DNA of 64,000 bases from NCBI RefSeq assembly GCF_013426205.1, contig NC_089426.1, positions 62,001 through 126,000 of the forward strand, given 5' to 3'. Of this stretch, positions 25,835-37,968 are shown piece after piece (position 1 is the first letter of the stretch; each line of letters opens with the position of its first letter). Made by a program: the position numbers and the translations under genes. The DNA comes from Metarhizium brunneum. Its lineage: Eukaryota > Ascomycota > Sordariomycetes > Hypocreales > Clavicipitaceae. The notes under the pieces were generated by a model. The model ran no database searches. It was not told where the DNA came from and saw only the letters and a program-made list of their open reading frames with translations.

Positions 25835-28800
25835 TAATATTCTTTTTTTTATAGTTTTATTTTTAAAACCTAAGTTTTATTTTATAAATAATTTTATAAT
25901 TTTTTTTTTTATTAATAAGTTTTTTTTTTTTTTATTTTTTAGAATATTTTATTAATATTATATTTAATTATATTTTTAAGCTAAAATTAAATATAAAAAA
26001 TAATAATAATTATAAATATATTAATTTTATTAATATTATAAATTTATTTAATTACCTTATAAATATACCTTATATTTATTATTTTAAAAATAATAAATTT
26101 ATTAACTTAAATATAAAAAATCTAAAATTATATTAAAAATAAGAATTTAAAATTATTTTATTATAATATAATAAAATTAAATATTAAGAATAAAATTTTA
26201 TTTACTTTAAATACTTATAAGTATTAAGTAATAAATAATTTAAATATAATAAGTATTTTTAAAAAAAGTAATTAATTTACTTTTAAGTTAAGTAAAAAGT
26301 TTTTAAATCTAGGTTTTTTTATATTTTTTATACTTTTTAATAAAATTACCTTAATAAGTACTAGTATTTTCTTAGGTATTTTATAGGTTTTTATATATTT
26401 TTTTTATATTTATAACTTTTTTATTTAATAAAATATTAATATATTTTATTTTTTATTTTTATATTTAAAATTTATTTTATTTTATATTTTTTATTATTTA
26501 AAACTTTAATATTTTTTTTTATTAATATATTATTTAATATTTTTTTAAAAAATAAAATATATATTATAAAATAATTTTTTATAGTTTTTAATAATAAAAA
26601 TTTATAATTATTTATTAATATTTATTTTTTAATAATAAATAATTTTAATTTTTTATAATTTAATTTATTATTTAATTATATTATTTTAATATTTTATTAA
26701 AATAAATAAATTATATTTTTTTTCTTAAAAATTAATTTTTTTAATTTTTTTTAATTATAATATTATATTATTTTTTTTTATATAAATTTTAATTTATATT
26801 ATATTTTTTTATATAATTTTTTTAGTTTATTTATTTATAATATTATTTATTTTACTTATAATTTTTTATATTATATTTAAAATACTTTAAAATTAAATTT
26901 ATAATTAATATAAGCTAATATTTATTTTATTAATTCTAATATTAAATTATTATAAGCTAATTATATTATAAGTAATTATTTTACTTAATTATTTTATTAA
27001 TAATTAATATAATATTATAAATATTATTTAAGTATTTAATTTAATTTTTTTATTTATTTATTTATTTATAAATAATATATAATATTTAACTTATAATTTA
27101 TTTTAAGTTATATTATAAATACTTATTAAAACTTAAAAGTAAATATATTTTTTTTATTTAATATAATTTTTTTTAATAATTTATAATTACTTATTATTAT
27201 TTATAAAAATATATATATAAGTTTTTTTATATTACTTATTTTTTTATATAATAAAAAATATTTATATTTTATAAGTTTATTTATAATTATAAATATATTA
27301 TTATATTTTATATTAATTATTAGTTTTTTTAATATTAATAGCTTTATAATATAATTAAAAGCTATTAATTTTTATAATTATATTAATATTAATAATAATT
27401 ATAATTTTTTATATAACTTATATTATAAAGCTTTATTTTTTTTATATTATATATATTTATTAATAACTTTTTTAATTATTTTCTTAATTTCTAAGAAATT
27501 ATATTATTATTATATTTTATTTAATATTTTATAAATTTCTTAATATTTATAAACTAAGTATTTATATATTTTTTTAATATATTTTTCTTATAAGTTTAAT
27601 AATATTTAAATTTTTTCTTTATATATTAGTATTTTTTTTAAGTAATATATATATTTTATTAATATATTCTTAATATATTATATATTATTTATTATTTATT
27701 AATATATTTTATTATATATTAGATTTTATTTTTATACTTTTAATATAATATTTAATTATATTTATTAAAAGTTATTATTTTTATTAATTTTAAAAAGTTA
27801 TTTTATTATTATAAATACTTTTATATTATAATTATTTTTTTAACTTAAAATATTTATTTATTTATTTTTAGATTTTTTTTAATAAATAATTTTATAATTA
27901 AATTCTAAAAAATATTTAACTTATTAAATTTATTATTTATTTAATTATTATATTATTATAAAATAAAAAATATTTTTATAATTAATATATATTTTAATTT
28001 TATATTTATTTTTTATAAAATAATATTTAAATTCTTTAAAAATATTAATAATTATTAAGAATTTTTTATTATAAATAAAATAATTAAGTTTTATTTTATA
28101 AAGTTTTTTTAAGTAAAATATAATAAAATATAATTTTTTATTATTATTTTTTTATTTAACTTATATTTTTAAAATAAAATTTAATAAATTAATTTTTAAT
28201 TTTATTTTTTTTTTTAAATTAAAAATTTTTAAAATAAGTTTAAATATAATAAGTTTTTTAATTTTATTAAAAGTATATTATATTTTATTATTTTAATTTT
28301 ATTATTTATTTTTTTTAATAAATTTATTTAAAAGTATTATAATTTTATTATAACTTTTAATAAATTTTTTATAATAATTTATAAAGCTTTTAAAGCTTTA
28401 TATATTCTTAATATTTTTTAATATTAATTAGTTTTTTATTATTTTAATTTTAATTTTTTTTATTTATATTTTATTTAATTATATTATATATTTTAAAAAG
28501 TTTACTTTTTAAGTATAAAATTTACTTTTTATTAATTTTATTAATAATTTTATATTTTATAATATTTATAATATTTTATATATATATTTTTTATAATTTT
28601 TTAAGGTTTTTAAAAAAATTAATATATTATTTAAATATATTATTATAAAATTATTTAAATATTTTTATAATATATTATTAATTATTTATTAAAATATTAT
28701 TAATATATTAATAAGCTTAAATAATATTATTAGGTATTTAAATAATTTAAACTTTATTTTAAAGGTTATTTTTTATTTATAGTTTTTTTTTATTTAAATT

Positions 28801-31800
28801 AAATTATATATTTTTTTTAGGTTTAAAATAATAAATTAATTTATTTTATATAATTAATTTTATAATTTAAAAATAAGTAATAATAATATTTAATTTTTTA
28901 TAATAATTATATTTAATTATTAATAATTTATTATTAATTATAATTTTTTATTTTTTTTTAAAATAAATATAATTAAGTATTTAGCTTTTAATATAAATAC
29001 TTTAATATAACTTTTTATTAATATTTTATTAATATACTTTTATAATATTTTAAGTTTTTTTATATTTAAGTTATAAATTTTATAAAATATTATTAACTTT
29101 TTATTTATTAATTTAATTTAATAATTTTATTAATTATATTTTAATAATTTAATTTTTAATTTTTTTATAAATAACTTTTTATATTTTTAGTATTTTTTAG
29201 GGATATTTTTAAGTTTTTTTTTTTTATTATTAAGCTTTTATTATTTTTATTATTTTTATTTTTTTTTTTTTAAGTTTTTTATTTATATTTATAAGATTTT
29301 TTTTTAAGATAATAATAATTTTTTAGATTTTAGCTTTTATTTTCTTATTATTTATTATTATTTATATTTTAATTTATAATATTATTAAAATTATTATAAT
29401 AAATTTAATTATTTTTTTTCTTATATTTATTATTTTTATATTATTTATTTATTATTATTAGTTTTTAAATAATTTATTTAAAAGTTTTTTTTTTTTTAAA
29501 ATTTTATTTATAAGCTAAATTATAATAAAAATTATTTTTTTTTTTAAATTTTATTAATTTTATTAATTTAAAGTTTTATTTTACTTTAATTAGCTTATTT
29601 TTTAATTAATTAATAGGTTATTTTTTTATAATTATAAGTATTTTAATACTAGATTATATTTTAATATATTTATAATATTAAGTTAAATTACTTTTAAATA
29701 ACTTTAAATTTATACTTTAAAATAATTAGTTTTTTAATTAATAATTTTATTATTATAAATAAAAAGTTTTTTTTTAATATTAATTAATTTATATAATATT
29801 TTTTTATATTTTTATAATAATTAATAATAATTAATAACTTTAAATAAAATATAATTATTTATTATATTATTATTTATAAGTATATAAATATAATATTTTA
29901 TAATTTTAATATTTAATATTATTTTATTACTTTATTTATTTTTAATTATATTAAAAGTTATTAATATTTTTTTTTATATTAATTTATAGCTTTTTTATAA
30001 ATAATATATTTTATTTTTTAAGTTTTTTAAAATAGATTTTTTTATAATTTATTATTTTATTTTTTAATATTATTTTATAAGTTTTATTTTATTTTATAAA
30101 TACTTAAAGTAAAACTTATTATTAAATATTTAATATAAATAATTATAAATTTAGTTTTTTATTTTTTTATATTTTTTATATTTTAAGTTATTATAATTTA
30201 TTATATATTTTTTATTATATTTAAGATTAAATTTTTATTTATTATATTATTTATTTAATTATTATTTATTATAATATATTAATTTTATAGTTTTTTTAGG
30301 GTTTTTTTATTTAAATATATTTAATATTTATTATATTTATTTATATATTATTAATATTTTATATTATTATTTATATTATTTTTTAGCTTTATTTATTATA
30401 TATTTTAAATAATTTAATAATAAGTATATTATATAGTTTTTTATTTTATATTAAAATAACTTAAATAATAATTTTTTTTTATATATTAGAATTTTTTTTT
30501 TATATATATATTAATATTATTACTTATTTTTTATATATATATATAATTAATATATATTTAATTTATATATATTTATAAAATTTATATAAGCTTAATATTT
30601 AATAAGTATATTTAAATTAGGTTTTAAAATTATTATTTAATTATTATTAATTATTTTTATTTTTTATTTTAAGAGTTTTTATTTAAAATATAATACTTTA
30701 ATTAAATATTTTTTTATTTTAAATAAAAATATATTTAATTATATTATAATTTAAAAATATATTTAATATATTATAAATATATATAATACTTATATTAAAT
30801 ATATATATTTTATATATTTTAATAAAAGTTTAAAATTATTTTTTTTTTTTTAAAAAATTATAATATTTAATTTTTTATTATTATAATAATATTTATTATT
30901 AAAATAAAAATTATAAAATATTTTTTTATTAATATAAAAAAATATTATTATATAGCTTATTTTTATATAATTATTAGTTTTATAAGTATTTTTTTTTTAT
31001 TTTATTTATTTTTAAATACTTTTAAAATATTTAAAATTATATTATTATTATTAATACTTATTTTTTTTATTTTATTTTTTAATTTATTAAAAGTAATAAA
31101 AATTTATATATTTTATTTTTTTTTATATTATTATTTTTTTTAAATTTTTTTTATTTTTACTTATTATTATACTTAATTAAGAATTTTTTAATATAAGTTT
31201 TTATTTAAATATTTTAATAATTTTAGTTTATAAAGTTTTTTTTATTTTATTATTATAAATATTCTTTTTTTTAATAATTATTTATTTAGGTTTTTTTATA
31301 TTAATTATTTAGCTATTTATAGCTTATTTTTTATAAAGTTTATAATTTTTTTTTTTAATTTTCTTAGTTTTTTTAGAAATTATTTTTTTTTTTATTTATT
31401 ATTTATATAAATATAATAATTATTATTATAATAAAAAGTTTAATTAAGATTTTTATATTTTATTTTTAATTTAATAACTTTAATTTTTTATTAGTTAATA
31501 AAATTAAGTTATTTTTTACCTTTTTTTAATATTAGCTTTTATTTTTTCTTAGGTTTTTTATATTTATTAATAAAATATCTTAGTTTTTTATAATTATAAT
31601 ATTTTTTTTTTTTTATTATTTTTCTTAATAATATTAAGTTTTATTTATTTAAAATTAAAAGTATAATTATAAGTAATAAGTTTATTATACTTTTTATATT
31701 AATTAGCTTAATAACTTTTTTTTTTAATAAAATTTTAGGTTTTTTTATTTTATTTTTTTTATATATATTATTAATATTATTTATTATTAATTTATATTAT

Positions 31801-32547
31801 TATAATAATATAATTTAATAAGTTATTTAGTTTATTTTTTTTATAAAGTTTATTTTTAACTTTTTTTTTAAATTTTTTATAAAAAGCTAATATAAAAAGT
31901 TTATTTTTTTAATTAAGCTAAAATATAAATTATTAAAAATAAATAATATAATTAAATATTAATTTCTTTTATTTAAGCTTATTAATATAATACTTAATAG
32001 TTTTAATTTTATTAATTATTTTAAAAGCTTTTTTAATAACTTTTTTAAATTTATTATAACTTTTAAAAATAATATTAATTTCTTTTTTATAATTATTTTT
32101 TTTATTAAAATAATTTTTTATAATAAGTTTAAATTATATAAGTATTACTTTTATTATATATTTTTTTATATATAATATTTTAATAAAAAATTCTTTTATT
32201 TTAATTAAAAATTATTAATAATAAGCTTTAAGTTAAATAAAAAATTCTTAAAATATACCTAAAAATTTATTATATAATTTTAATATTTTAAGTCTAAGAA
32301 TTTTTTTTAAGTTTTTTTTAATTATAATAATAATTATAACTTATTTTTATTATTTTTCTTTTATTTATTAGATTTATTTTTAAAAATATATAATTTTAAT
32401 AAGTATTTTATAAGTAAAAATAATTATTAGTTTTTTTTAGGTTTTATTTAATTTAAATATAATAATAATTTTATATAATATTATATTAATAATTATTAAG
32501 TATTACTTAAAGTAATATAATAATAATTTAAATAAAAGCTTTTAATA

Positions 32548-32988
32548 TATAATAATTAAAATTTTTAAGGGATAAATTAATTATAATTTATATTAATAAA
32601 ATTATTAAGGTAATTAATTTAAGTAATTAAATATTATATTAATAATAAGTTATAAATTATAATTAAATAATTAAAATTAAAAAGTTATAAGTAAAGCTTA
32701 AATTAATATAATAATTATTATTAAAAGCTAAAAAGTTAAAGTTTATTTATAAAGTAAAATTAAAAGTTTTTATATATTATAATAAATTATTTTTCTTATT
32801 ATAATATTTTCTTTTAAATTATTATTATAATTATAATTTTATTTATATAAATTATAATTTCTTTTATAATTTAAATATAATAATTACTTTAATTATTAAT
32901 TTATTATTTGCCTTATTTATACCACTTTATAGCTTATATAGCTGGCCTAACTTATAGCTTGCTTCCTGTATATAACTGGGTTGTAACA
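32548..32988. repeat. LTR of the RIP-mutated element (right)
   Basis: A 441 bp LTR, the same length as its partner. Its start is fully mutated (TATAATAATTAAAA in place of TGTAACGGCTAAGG). Its last 80 or so bases keep many G and C and end in GTAACA. The adjoining interior matches the sequence beside the intact LTR apart from transitions. Confidence 0.85.
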
Positions 32989-33037
32989 CCTCACGAGCTA
33001 TTATGTAACTAAAAAGAGACACACTCCACCCCCTGAA

Positions 33038-33473
33038 TGTAACGGCTAAGGTTCCCAAGGGATAAACTAGTCGTAGTTTATGTTGGCAGAGCCACTAGGG
33101 CAGTCAATCTGAGCAGTTGGGTGTTACGTTGGTAATAGGTCGTAGACCGTAACCAAGTGATCAGAGTCAAAGAGTTGTAAGCGAGGCTTATTCAATGTAA
33201 TGATCTGTGTTGAAAGCTAAGGAGCTAGAGGCTATCTATGAAGCGAATTTGGGGGTCCCTATATACTACGGTTGCTAGTTATCGCGGAGGTGAGCATCCT
33301 CGATGCTCACTTCCAAACACTGGTGAGCGTTGTGCATGCTCACTTATAATAACTGAGCGTCCTTCCCATTGGTCCTGTCGTGCCGACCAATGTTCCGTGG
33401 CCCGTCATGCCTGTGCCGCCCGGCGGCTCCATGCAGCCGGCCCAACCTGCAGCCTACGTGCTGGGTCGTAACA
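33038..33473 (-). repeat. 3' LTR (element sense) of intact retrotransposon
   Basis: A 436 bp direct repeat, TGTAACGG...CGTAACA on the plus strand, identical to 40413-40848 as far as I compared by eye. The 77-codon open frame inside it (33238-33471) is the same in both LTRs and has no support as a gene. Confidence 0.95.
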
Positions 33474-33478
33474 CGATG

Positions 33479-33489
33479 TCCCCTCTCCC
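33479..33489 (-). promoter_or_regulatory. Polypurine tract of the retrotransposon
   Basis: On the element-sense strand this reads GGGAGAGGGGA. It lies 5 bp from the 3' LTR, the usual place for plus-strand DNA priming during reverse transcription. Confidence 0.6.
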
Positions 33490-33601
33490 ATGGTCTTGTC
33501 CTCAAGACCTAGGCCTTGTTTCATAAGTAGTTCCTCTGCCCTTTTCTTTTCGTTGGTAAGTTCCTCTTTCTTTTCATCCTTTGTGATGTCCTTCTGACGC
33601 C

Positions 33602-34247
33602 ATGTCCAGTCGTACCGTCGTTCCTCGTACCCGAAAGCGAAAAGATCCCTCGTTGAAGGCTCCTTCTACCTTACGGAACGATCGCTTGGCTGATTCCATT
33701 GAATCGTTTGGTTACGACGTCATGCCGTGTTCCTTTTGTTCCGCCCGTGGTCTTCGTTGCAAGATGATTGAGCGTTCCTCCAAGTGCGGGGAATGCGTGC
33801 GGCGGGGGCGTTCCTGTGATGCTTCTGGTGTCGCGATTAGCTCGCGTAGGTGTCCTTTTTGTGTGTCACTGTTTTTTGCTAATGAGTGTCCTTGTAGTTG
33901 GTCGCATTATTTCCGAATCGAAACGTTTGGATCAGGAGGAAGAGAGAGCGGAAGAGCAAATGCTCAAGGCTCAGGCTGAGTTGAATGAAGCGCTGGCCCG
34001 TCTAGCGCGACTGCGCCGCCAAAAGCGGCAGTTGGTTACCAAGGGTCAACAAATGACTCGCTTGGGTCTGCAATCGCTGGATGAGTTGGAGGAGGAGGAG
34101 CGTCGCGAATCCGAGGCTGTTATCGATGCGCAATCTCTAGGCGCTATTGACGTGTTGGATTGGAACGCTGTGTTTGGGGATGCCTTGTTGAATGCTGCTG
34201 GTGATACTGCCGTAATAGGTGCTGGCAATTCTTCAGGTGCTCCGTAG
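33602..34247 (+). CDS. Antisense retrotransposon-borne Zn2Cys6-like coiled-coil protein
   Basis: A two-exon gene on the strand opposite gag-pol: exons 33602-33845 and 33898-34247, with a 52 bp intron (donor GTAGGT, branch GCTAATG, acceptor TGTAG). The spliced frame codes for 197 residues. Residues 43-72 carry C-x2-C-x6-C-x8-C-x2-C-x6-C, the spacing of fungal Zn(II)2Cys6 binuclear clusters, preceded by a basic stretch (RTRKRK). Exon 2 continues with a charged heptad-like segment (SKRLDQEEERAEEQ onward) suited to a coiled coil, then an acidic tail. The ATG lies 128 bp from the LTR edge, so that LTR could drive it. It overlaps the 3' end of pol tail-to-tail by about 100 bp. A regulatory or nucleic-acid-binding role is inference; the function is unknown. 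Confidence 0.65.
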
Positions 34248-37200
34248 GTTCCCATGTGTTTTCCTCGTCTCCATAGCTTTTCCATTTAATGAGATATTGG
34301 CGTGTTTTGTTTCTTGTCCTCATGTCTAAGATCCGTTCTACTTCATATTCCGTTTCGTTCATGACTTCGATGTCTTCTTCTGCTGGTGCATTGTTTGGTG
34401 CTTTCTCAAGAAGTGAAATGTGTACTATAGGATGATTCCTCATAGTCTTTGGTAATGAAAGTTCGTAGTTGTTTGTCGATATTCTTTTCTTGATAGCGAA
34501 TGGTCCTAATTTTTTGTAGTCCAATTTGTCGCTTGGTCGCGTTGTTTTGATGTTTCGTCGGAGTAGGTAGACCATGTCTCCCTCCCCAAAGATTGGTCCC
34601 TTCGATCTTTTACGATTATGGTATTGTGCCATTCTGTTTCGTACGAATTCCAATTCGTGTCGCATTTCTTCGTGCAATCTCTTCAGTTCATCTGCTTGCA
34701 GCATCGCTCGTTCTGCTTGCGGTCCTTCGCGCTGTGTTCGAAATACTTCGGGATTAAATCCGTAATTGGCGTAGGCTGGTGTTTGCTTTGTCGATTCTGA
34801 TATCGAGCTATTGTAAGCCAATTGCGCTGTAGGTAACCATTTAACCCAATCGTCCTGTTGATGATTGATGTAACATCGTAGATACTGTTCAAGCGTCTGG
34901 TTCAATCTTTCCGTCTGTCCATCTGTCTGTGGATGGTATGCGGTGCTTAACTTGTGATTCGTTCCAAGTTGTGCCATAAGTGCTTGCCAAAACTTAGAAG
35001 TAAATGTACTTCCTCTGTCCGATATGATTTCTTCTGGCAGTCCATGGTTACTTGCTATTGTTCGTAAGAACACATATGCAAGTTCTTCTGCATTGCTTGC
35101 TTCTCTGTACGGTAAAAAGTATCCGTATTTTGTGAGTCTATCCGTGACCACGAATATGCTGTCATATTCCACGTTGGTCATTGGTTCTTTTGACATTGGT
35201 AGCTTCGTAATATGATCGAAAGCTATCGATTCCCATGGTCGTGTTGGTACTGGTAATGGTTGCAGTTCTCCGTATGGCTTATGTCGTGAAGCCTTACTTT
35301 TTCCGCATTGTATGCATTCGTTGACAACCTTTTCGACCATTTTCTTGATTCCTGAGAAATCGTATTGTCGTCGTATCTTATCCAGTGTCTTGCGGATTCC
35401 TTGATGTCCGTAGACTGGATGTTCATGCATTTCTTTGATGCATTCTTCTTGTAATTCTGGTGGTATCCAGATTTTCTCTCCATACATTGGTACTCCTCCT
35501 GGGTGGCATGTGCATCCCGTCGGTACGTCCCCAATGTGTTGTATATTGTCTGTTGCCCATTGGTGTATTTTGCCGTATACTGGGTCTTCTTTCTGTACTT
35601 TCAATATGGCATTCAGTTGTTTCTGCTGGAAATTGCCATTTTTATTGATCTCAAGGAGTGGTCCTGTTGCTGTAGGTACTCCTGTATCGTAGTCGCTTCT
35701 TCGACTTAGAGCGTCTGCTCGTCCGTTCTCGGATCCTTTTCGATGGATGATTTCGTAGTCGAATTCTGAAAGATATTCGGCCCATCGAATTTGTCGTCCA
35801 TTCAATTGTTGCGTCGTCGCAAAATGAGAGATGTTCTTATGATCGGTATACACCTTAACTTTGTGTTTGCTTCCCATGAGATAGTGTCTAAATTCCTTGA
35901 AAGCATTGATGATTGCTAGGAATTCTTTGTCGTAGATGGGGTAGTTGAGTTCTGCTCCATGAAGTTTCTTCGAGTAGAACGCAATAGGGTGTAGTTTTCC
36001 GTCATCGTCTCTTTGTCCAACTTGTGCTCCTAGAGCAAAGTCTGATGAGTCGGTTTCTAGTTCCGTTTCTTTTTCTGGGTCGAAGGTTCTCAAAACAGGT
36101 TCGGATGTGATGAGTTCTTTGATCTTGTCAAAGGCACATTGCGCCTCATCGTTCCAATTCCACTGCTTATCCTTCTTGGTGAGTTCATCCAAGGGTGCTG
36201 CGATTTCGCCGTAGCTCTTGATGAATCTCCTGTAATAGTTCGCAAAGCCTCTAAAGCTTTGTATGTCCTTGACATTCTTCGGTGTTGGCCAGTTCCTTAC
36301 TGCCTCAATCTTTGTCTTTTCCATTCGTATCTCGTTTGGTCGTATCGTGTGTCCTAGGAAGTCTACTTCCTGGGTATGGAATTTGCTTTTTGCTGGTTCC
36401 ACTAGTAACTTCGCGTCTTGTAGCGCTTGTAGTACCTTGTGTACATGTCTTTTGTGGTCTTCCAGGGTTTTTGAGAAGATCAGTATATCGTCCAGATACA
36501 CTACCACAAAATTGTCCAAATATTTTCGTAGTACGCTGTTGATCATTCGTTGGAATGTCGCTGGTGCGTTGGTAAGCCCGAATGGCATTACCAGGTATTC
36601 GAATAGTCCGAACTTCGTTCTAAAGGCTGTCTTCCATTCATGGCCTTTCTTTATTCGAATCAAATTGTATGCTCCCTTCAGGTCCAAAGCGGTGAACCAA
36701 TTCATTCCGTGCAATCGGTCCCGTAGTTCCGATATTAGTGGCAACGGTGTTCGATCCTTCATGGTAATCGCGTTCAATCGCCGATAGTCCACTACTAACC
36801 GCAGTTTCCCGTTTTTCTTTGGAACAAACATAACTGGGTATCCAGCTTCTGATGTGGATGCTCTGATGTAGCCTTTCGCTAACATCTCGTCGATGTACTC
36901 CCGTAGTGTTTCGAGTTCTCTTGCGTTTAAGTTGTAAATCTTATGGAATGTTGTCGACTTTCCGTCTATCAATTCAATCTGATGATCCCATTGGCTGTGT
37001 TCTGGTAATCCGGTTTCTAATTCTTCTGCGAATAATTTTTCGTATTTCCGGTATTCCTTAGGGATATTCTTGAGTCTTTCTTCTTTCGTTATTGGGCTTT
37101 TGTCGTCTTTATCGTTCTCGTTCCTCTTTTCTCCTTCGAGTTTCTTGTTTGTGTTCGCGAGGTCTTTCCTTAAGGTGGCAATAACCTTTCGGATCTTGGC

Positions 37201-37968
37201 TTTTGTCTTCTTGTTGCTTATTGTTGTTCGTATCCCGGTTTGTAGCGCCGTCGAGGTCGTTACGGTGGATCCAATTGTTTTGACTGCTTTTCTGCCGCTT
37301 GTTTGTTGTCGTTGGTCCTTGGATAACTTGCTTGAAGGTTCTTTTTCTTCAGAACTCTGTTCATGAGCTAAGTTATGACGAAATTTCGTTCTTTCTTCCG
37401 AATTCTGCTGATTCTGTTGGCCTGAAGTCTCGTTCCACTTCAGTTGGCCTGTCCTCCAGTTGATCAGTGGGTTACTCTCCCATAACCATGGGTACCCTAA
37501 CACTAGGTCGTGTTCCGATACGTCCATAACATCGAGTTGAATCACTTCTGAATGACTTTGAATCTGTACTTCGAGATGATCAGTCTCTTGGTTAATGATT
37601 CCGTCATTATAGGCAAAAAGTTTTCCTTCGATATCAGTTAACTCGTATGGTGCCTCTTTGTGTTTCCACGGTAGTTGGTAACGATTCACAACTCTGGGTG
37701 AGATATAGTTGCCCATCGCGCCACTGTCCACAAGTATGCGAACGCGATGTCCCATGACTTCGGCGTCTAATACCATTTTGTCGCTTCGTCCGTTCTGGGT
37801 TGCGTTGAGGGTCATTAGCGTCTTTCTTTTCATGCCAGCCTGTAGCCCTTTTACAGATGGCGTGCCTCGTTTTTTGAGTTTTCCGGAATAGATTCTTCTG
37901 CGATTTGTCGTTTCATTTCTTGGTACCATTCTGTAGGTCCAGTTCCGTTTTGCGGGTGCTTGAAGCAA
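34144..37968 (-). CDS. pol: Pol polyprotein: protease, RT, RNase H, integrase, chromodomain
   Basis: A 1274-residue open frame coding for the retrotransposon enzymes. Visible in order: an aspartic protease with VDSGA near residue 80; reverse transcriptase with PFGLTNAPATFQ and YLDD near 490; RNase H (ETDSSDFALGA onward); integrase with an HHCC zinc finger (HPVYGHQG ... CIQCGKSK) and a DDE core (FDHITKLP, SDRGSTF, then E further on); and a C-terminal chromodomain (EYEVERILDMR ... YLIKWKSY ... NTWEP, residues about 1203-1255). The frame opens at a non-ATG codon inside the end of gag and is -1 relative to it, so a frameshift or related recoding is expected to give Gag-Pol. No internal stop or RIP damage is present. 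The chromodomain would steer integration toward modified histones (family knowledge). Confidence 0.95.
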   Translation of the reverse strand: MLQAPAKRNWTYRMVPRNETTNRRRIYSGKLKKRGTPSVKGLQAGMKRKTLMTLNATQNGRSDKMVLDAEVMGHRVRILVDSGAMGNYISPRVVNRYQLPWKHKEAPYELTDIEGKLFAYNDGIINQETDHLEVQIQSHSEVIQLDVMDVSEHDLVLGYPWLWESNPLINWRTGQLKWNETSGQQNQQNSEERTKFRHNLAHEQSSEEKEPSSKLSKDQRQQTSGRKAVKTIGSTVTTSTALQTGIRTTISNKKTKAKIRKVIATLRKDLANTNKKLEGEKRNENDKDDKSPITKEERLKNIPKEYRKYEKLFAEELETGLPEHSQWDHQIELIDGKSTTFHKIYNLNARELETLREYIDEMLAKGYIRASTSEAGYPVMFVPKKNGKLRLVVDYRRLNAITMKDRTPLPLISELRDRLHGMNWFTALDLKGAYNLIRIKKGHEWKTAFRTKFGLFEYLVMPFGLTNAPATFQRMINSVLRKYLDNFVVVYLDDILIFSKTLEDHKRHVHKVLQALQDAKLLVEPAKSKFHTQEVDFLGHTIRPNEIRMEKTKIEAVRNWPTPKNVKDIQSFRGFANYYRRFIKSYGEIAAPLDELTKKDKQWNWNDEAQCAFDKIKELITSEPVLRTFDPEKETELETDSSDFALGAQVGQRDDDGKLHPIAFYSKKLHGAELNYPIYDKEFLAIINAFKEFRHYLMGSKHKVKVYTDHKNISHFATTQQLNGRQIRWAEYLSEFDYEIIHRKGSENGRADALSRRSDYDTGVPTATGPLLEINKNGNFQQKQLNAILKVQKEDPVYGKIHQWATDNIQHIGDVPTGCTCHPGGVPMYGEKIWIPPELQEECIKEMHEHPVYGHQGIRKTLDKIRRQYDFSGIKKMVEKVVNECIQCGKSKASRHKPYGELQPLPVPTRPWESIAFDHITKLPMSKEPMTNVEYDSIFVVTDRLTKYGYFLPYREASNAEELAYVFLRTIASNHGLPEEIISDRGSTFTSKFWQALMAQLGTNHKLSTAYHPQTDGQTERLNQTLEQYLRCYINHQQDDWVKWLPTAQLAYNSSISESTKQTPAYANYGFNPEVFRTQREGPQAERAMLQADELKRLHEEMRHELEFVRNRMAQYHNRKRSKGPIFGEGDMVYLLRRNIKTTRPSDKLDYKKLGPFAIKKRISTNNYELSLPKTMRNHPIVHISLLEKAPNNAPAEEDIEVMNETEYEVERILDMRTRNKTRQYLIKWKSYGDEENTWEPTEHLKNCQHLLRQYHQQHSTRHPQTQRSNPTRQ

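Larger units (their letters stand above)
25394..32988 (-). mobile_element. RIP-degenerated Ty3/Gypsy LTR retrotransposon
   Basis: A 7595 bp block of almost pure A+T that is a full-length relic of the same retrotransposon family as the intact copy at 33038-40848. The ends align base for base with the intact LTR if C is read as T and G as A, and the sequence inside both LTRs is colinear as well. A perfect 5 bp target duplication, CCTCA, flanks it (25389-25393 and 32989-32993). No coding capacity remains. By colinearity with the intact copy, gag and pol would have lain on the minus strand. The outermost bases are less mutated than the interior. The mutation pattern fits repeat-induced point mutation. 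Confidence 0.93.

Noticed and set aside
25394..32988. AT-rich island as a centromere fragment or mitochondrial insertion
   Set aside because: It has LTRs, a 5 bp target duplication and base-for-base colinearity with the adjacent intact retrotransposon.
33238..33471. 77-codon open frame found in both LTRs
   Set aside because: It is identical in both copies only because the LTRs are identical; there are no motifs, and it lies on the strand opposite the element transcript.
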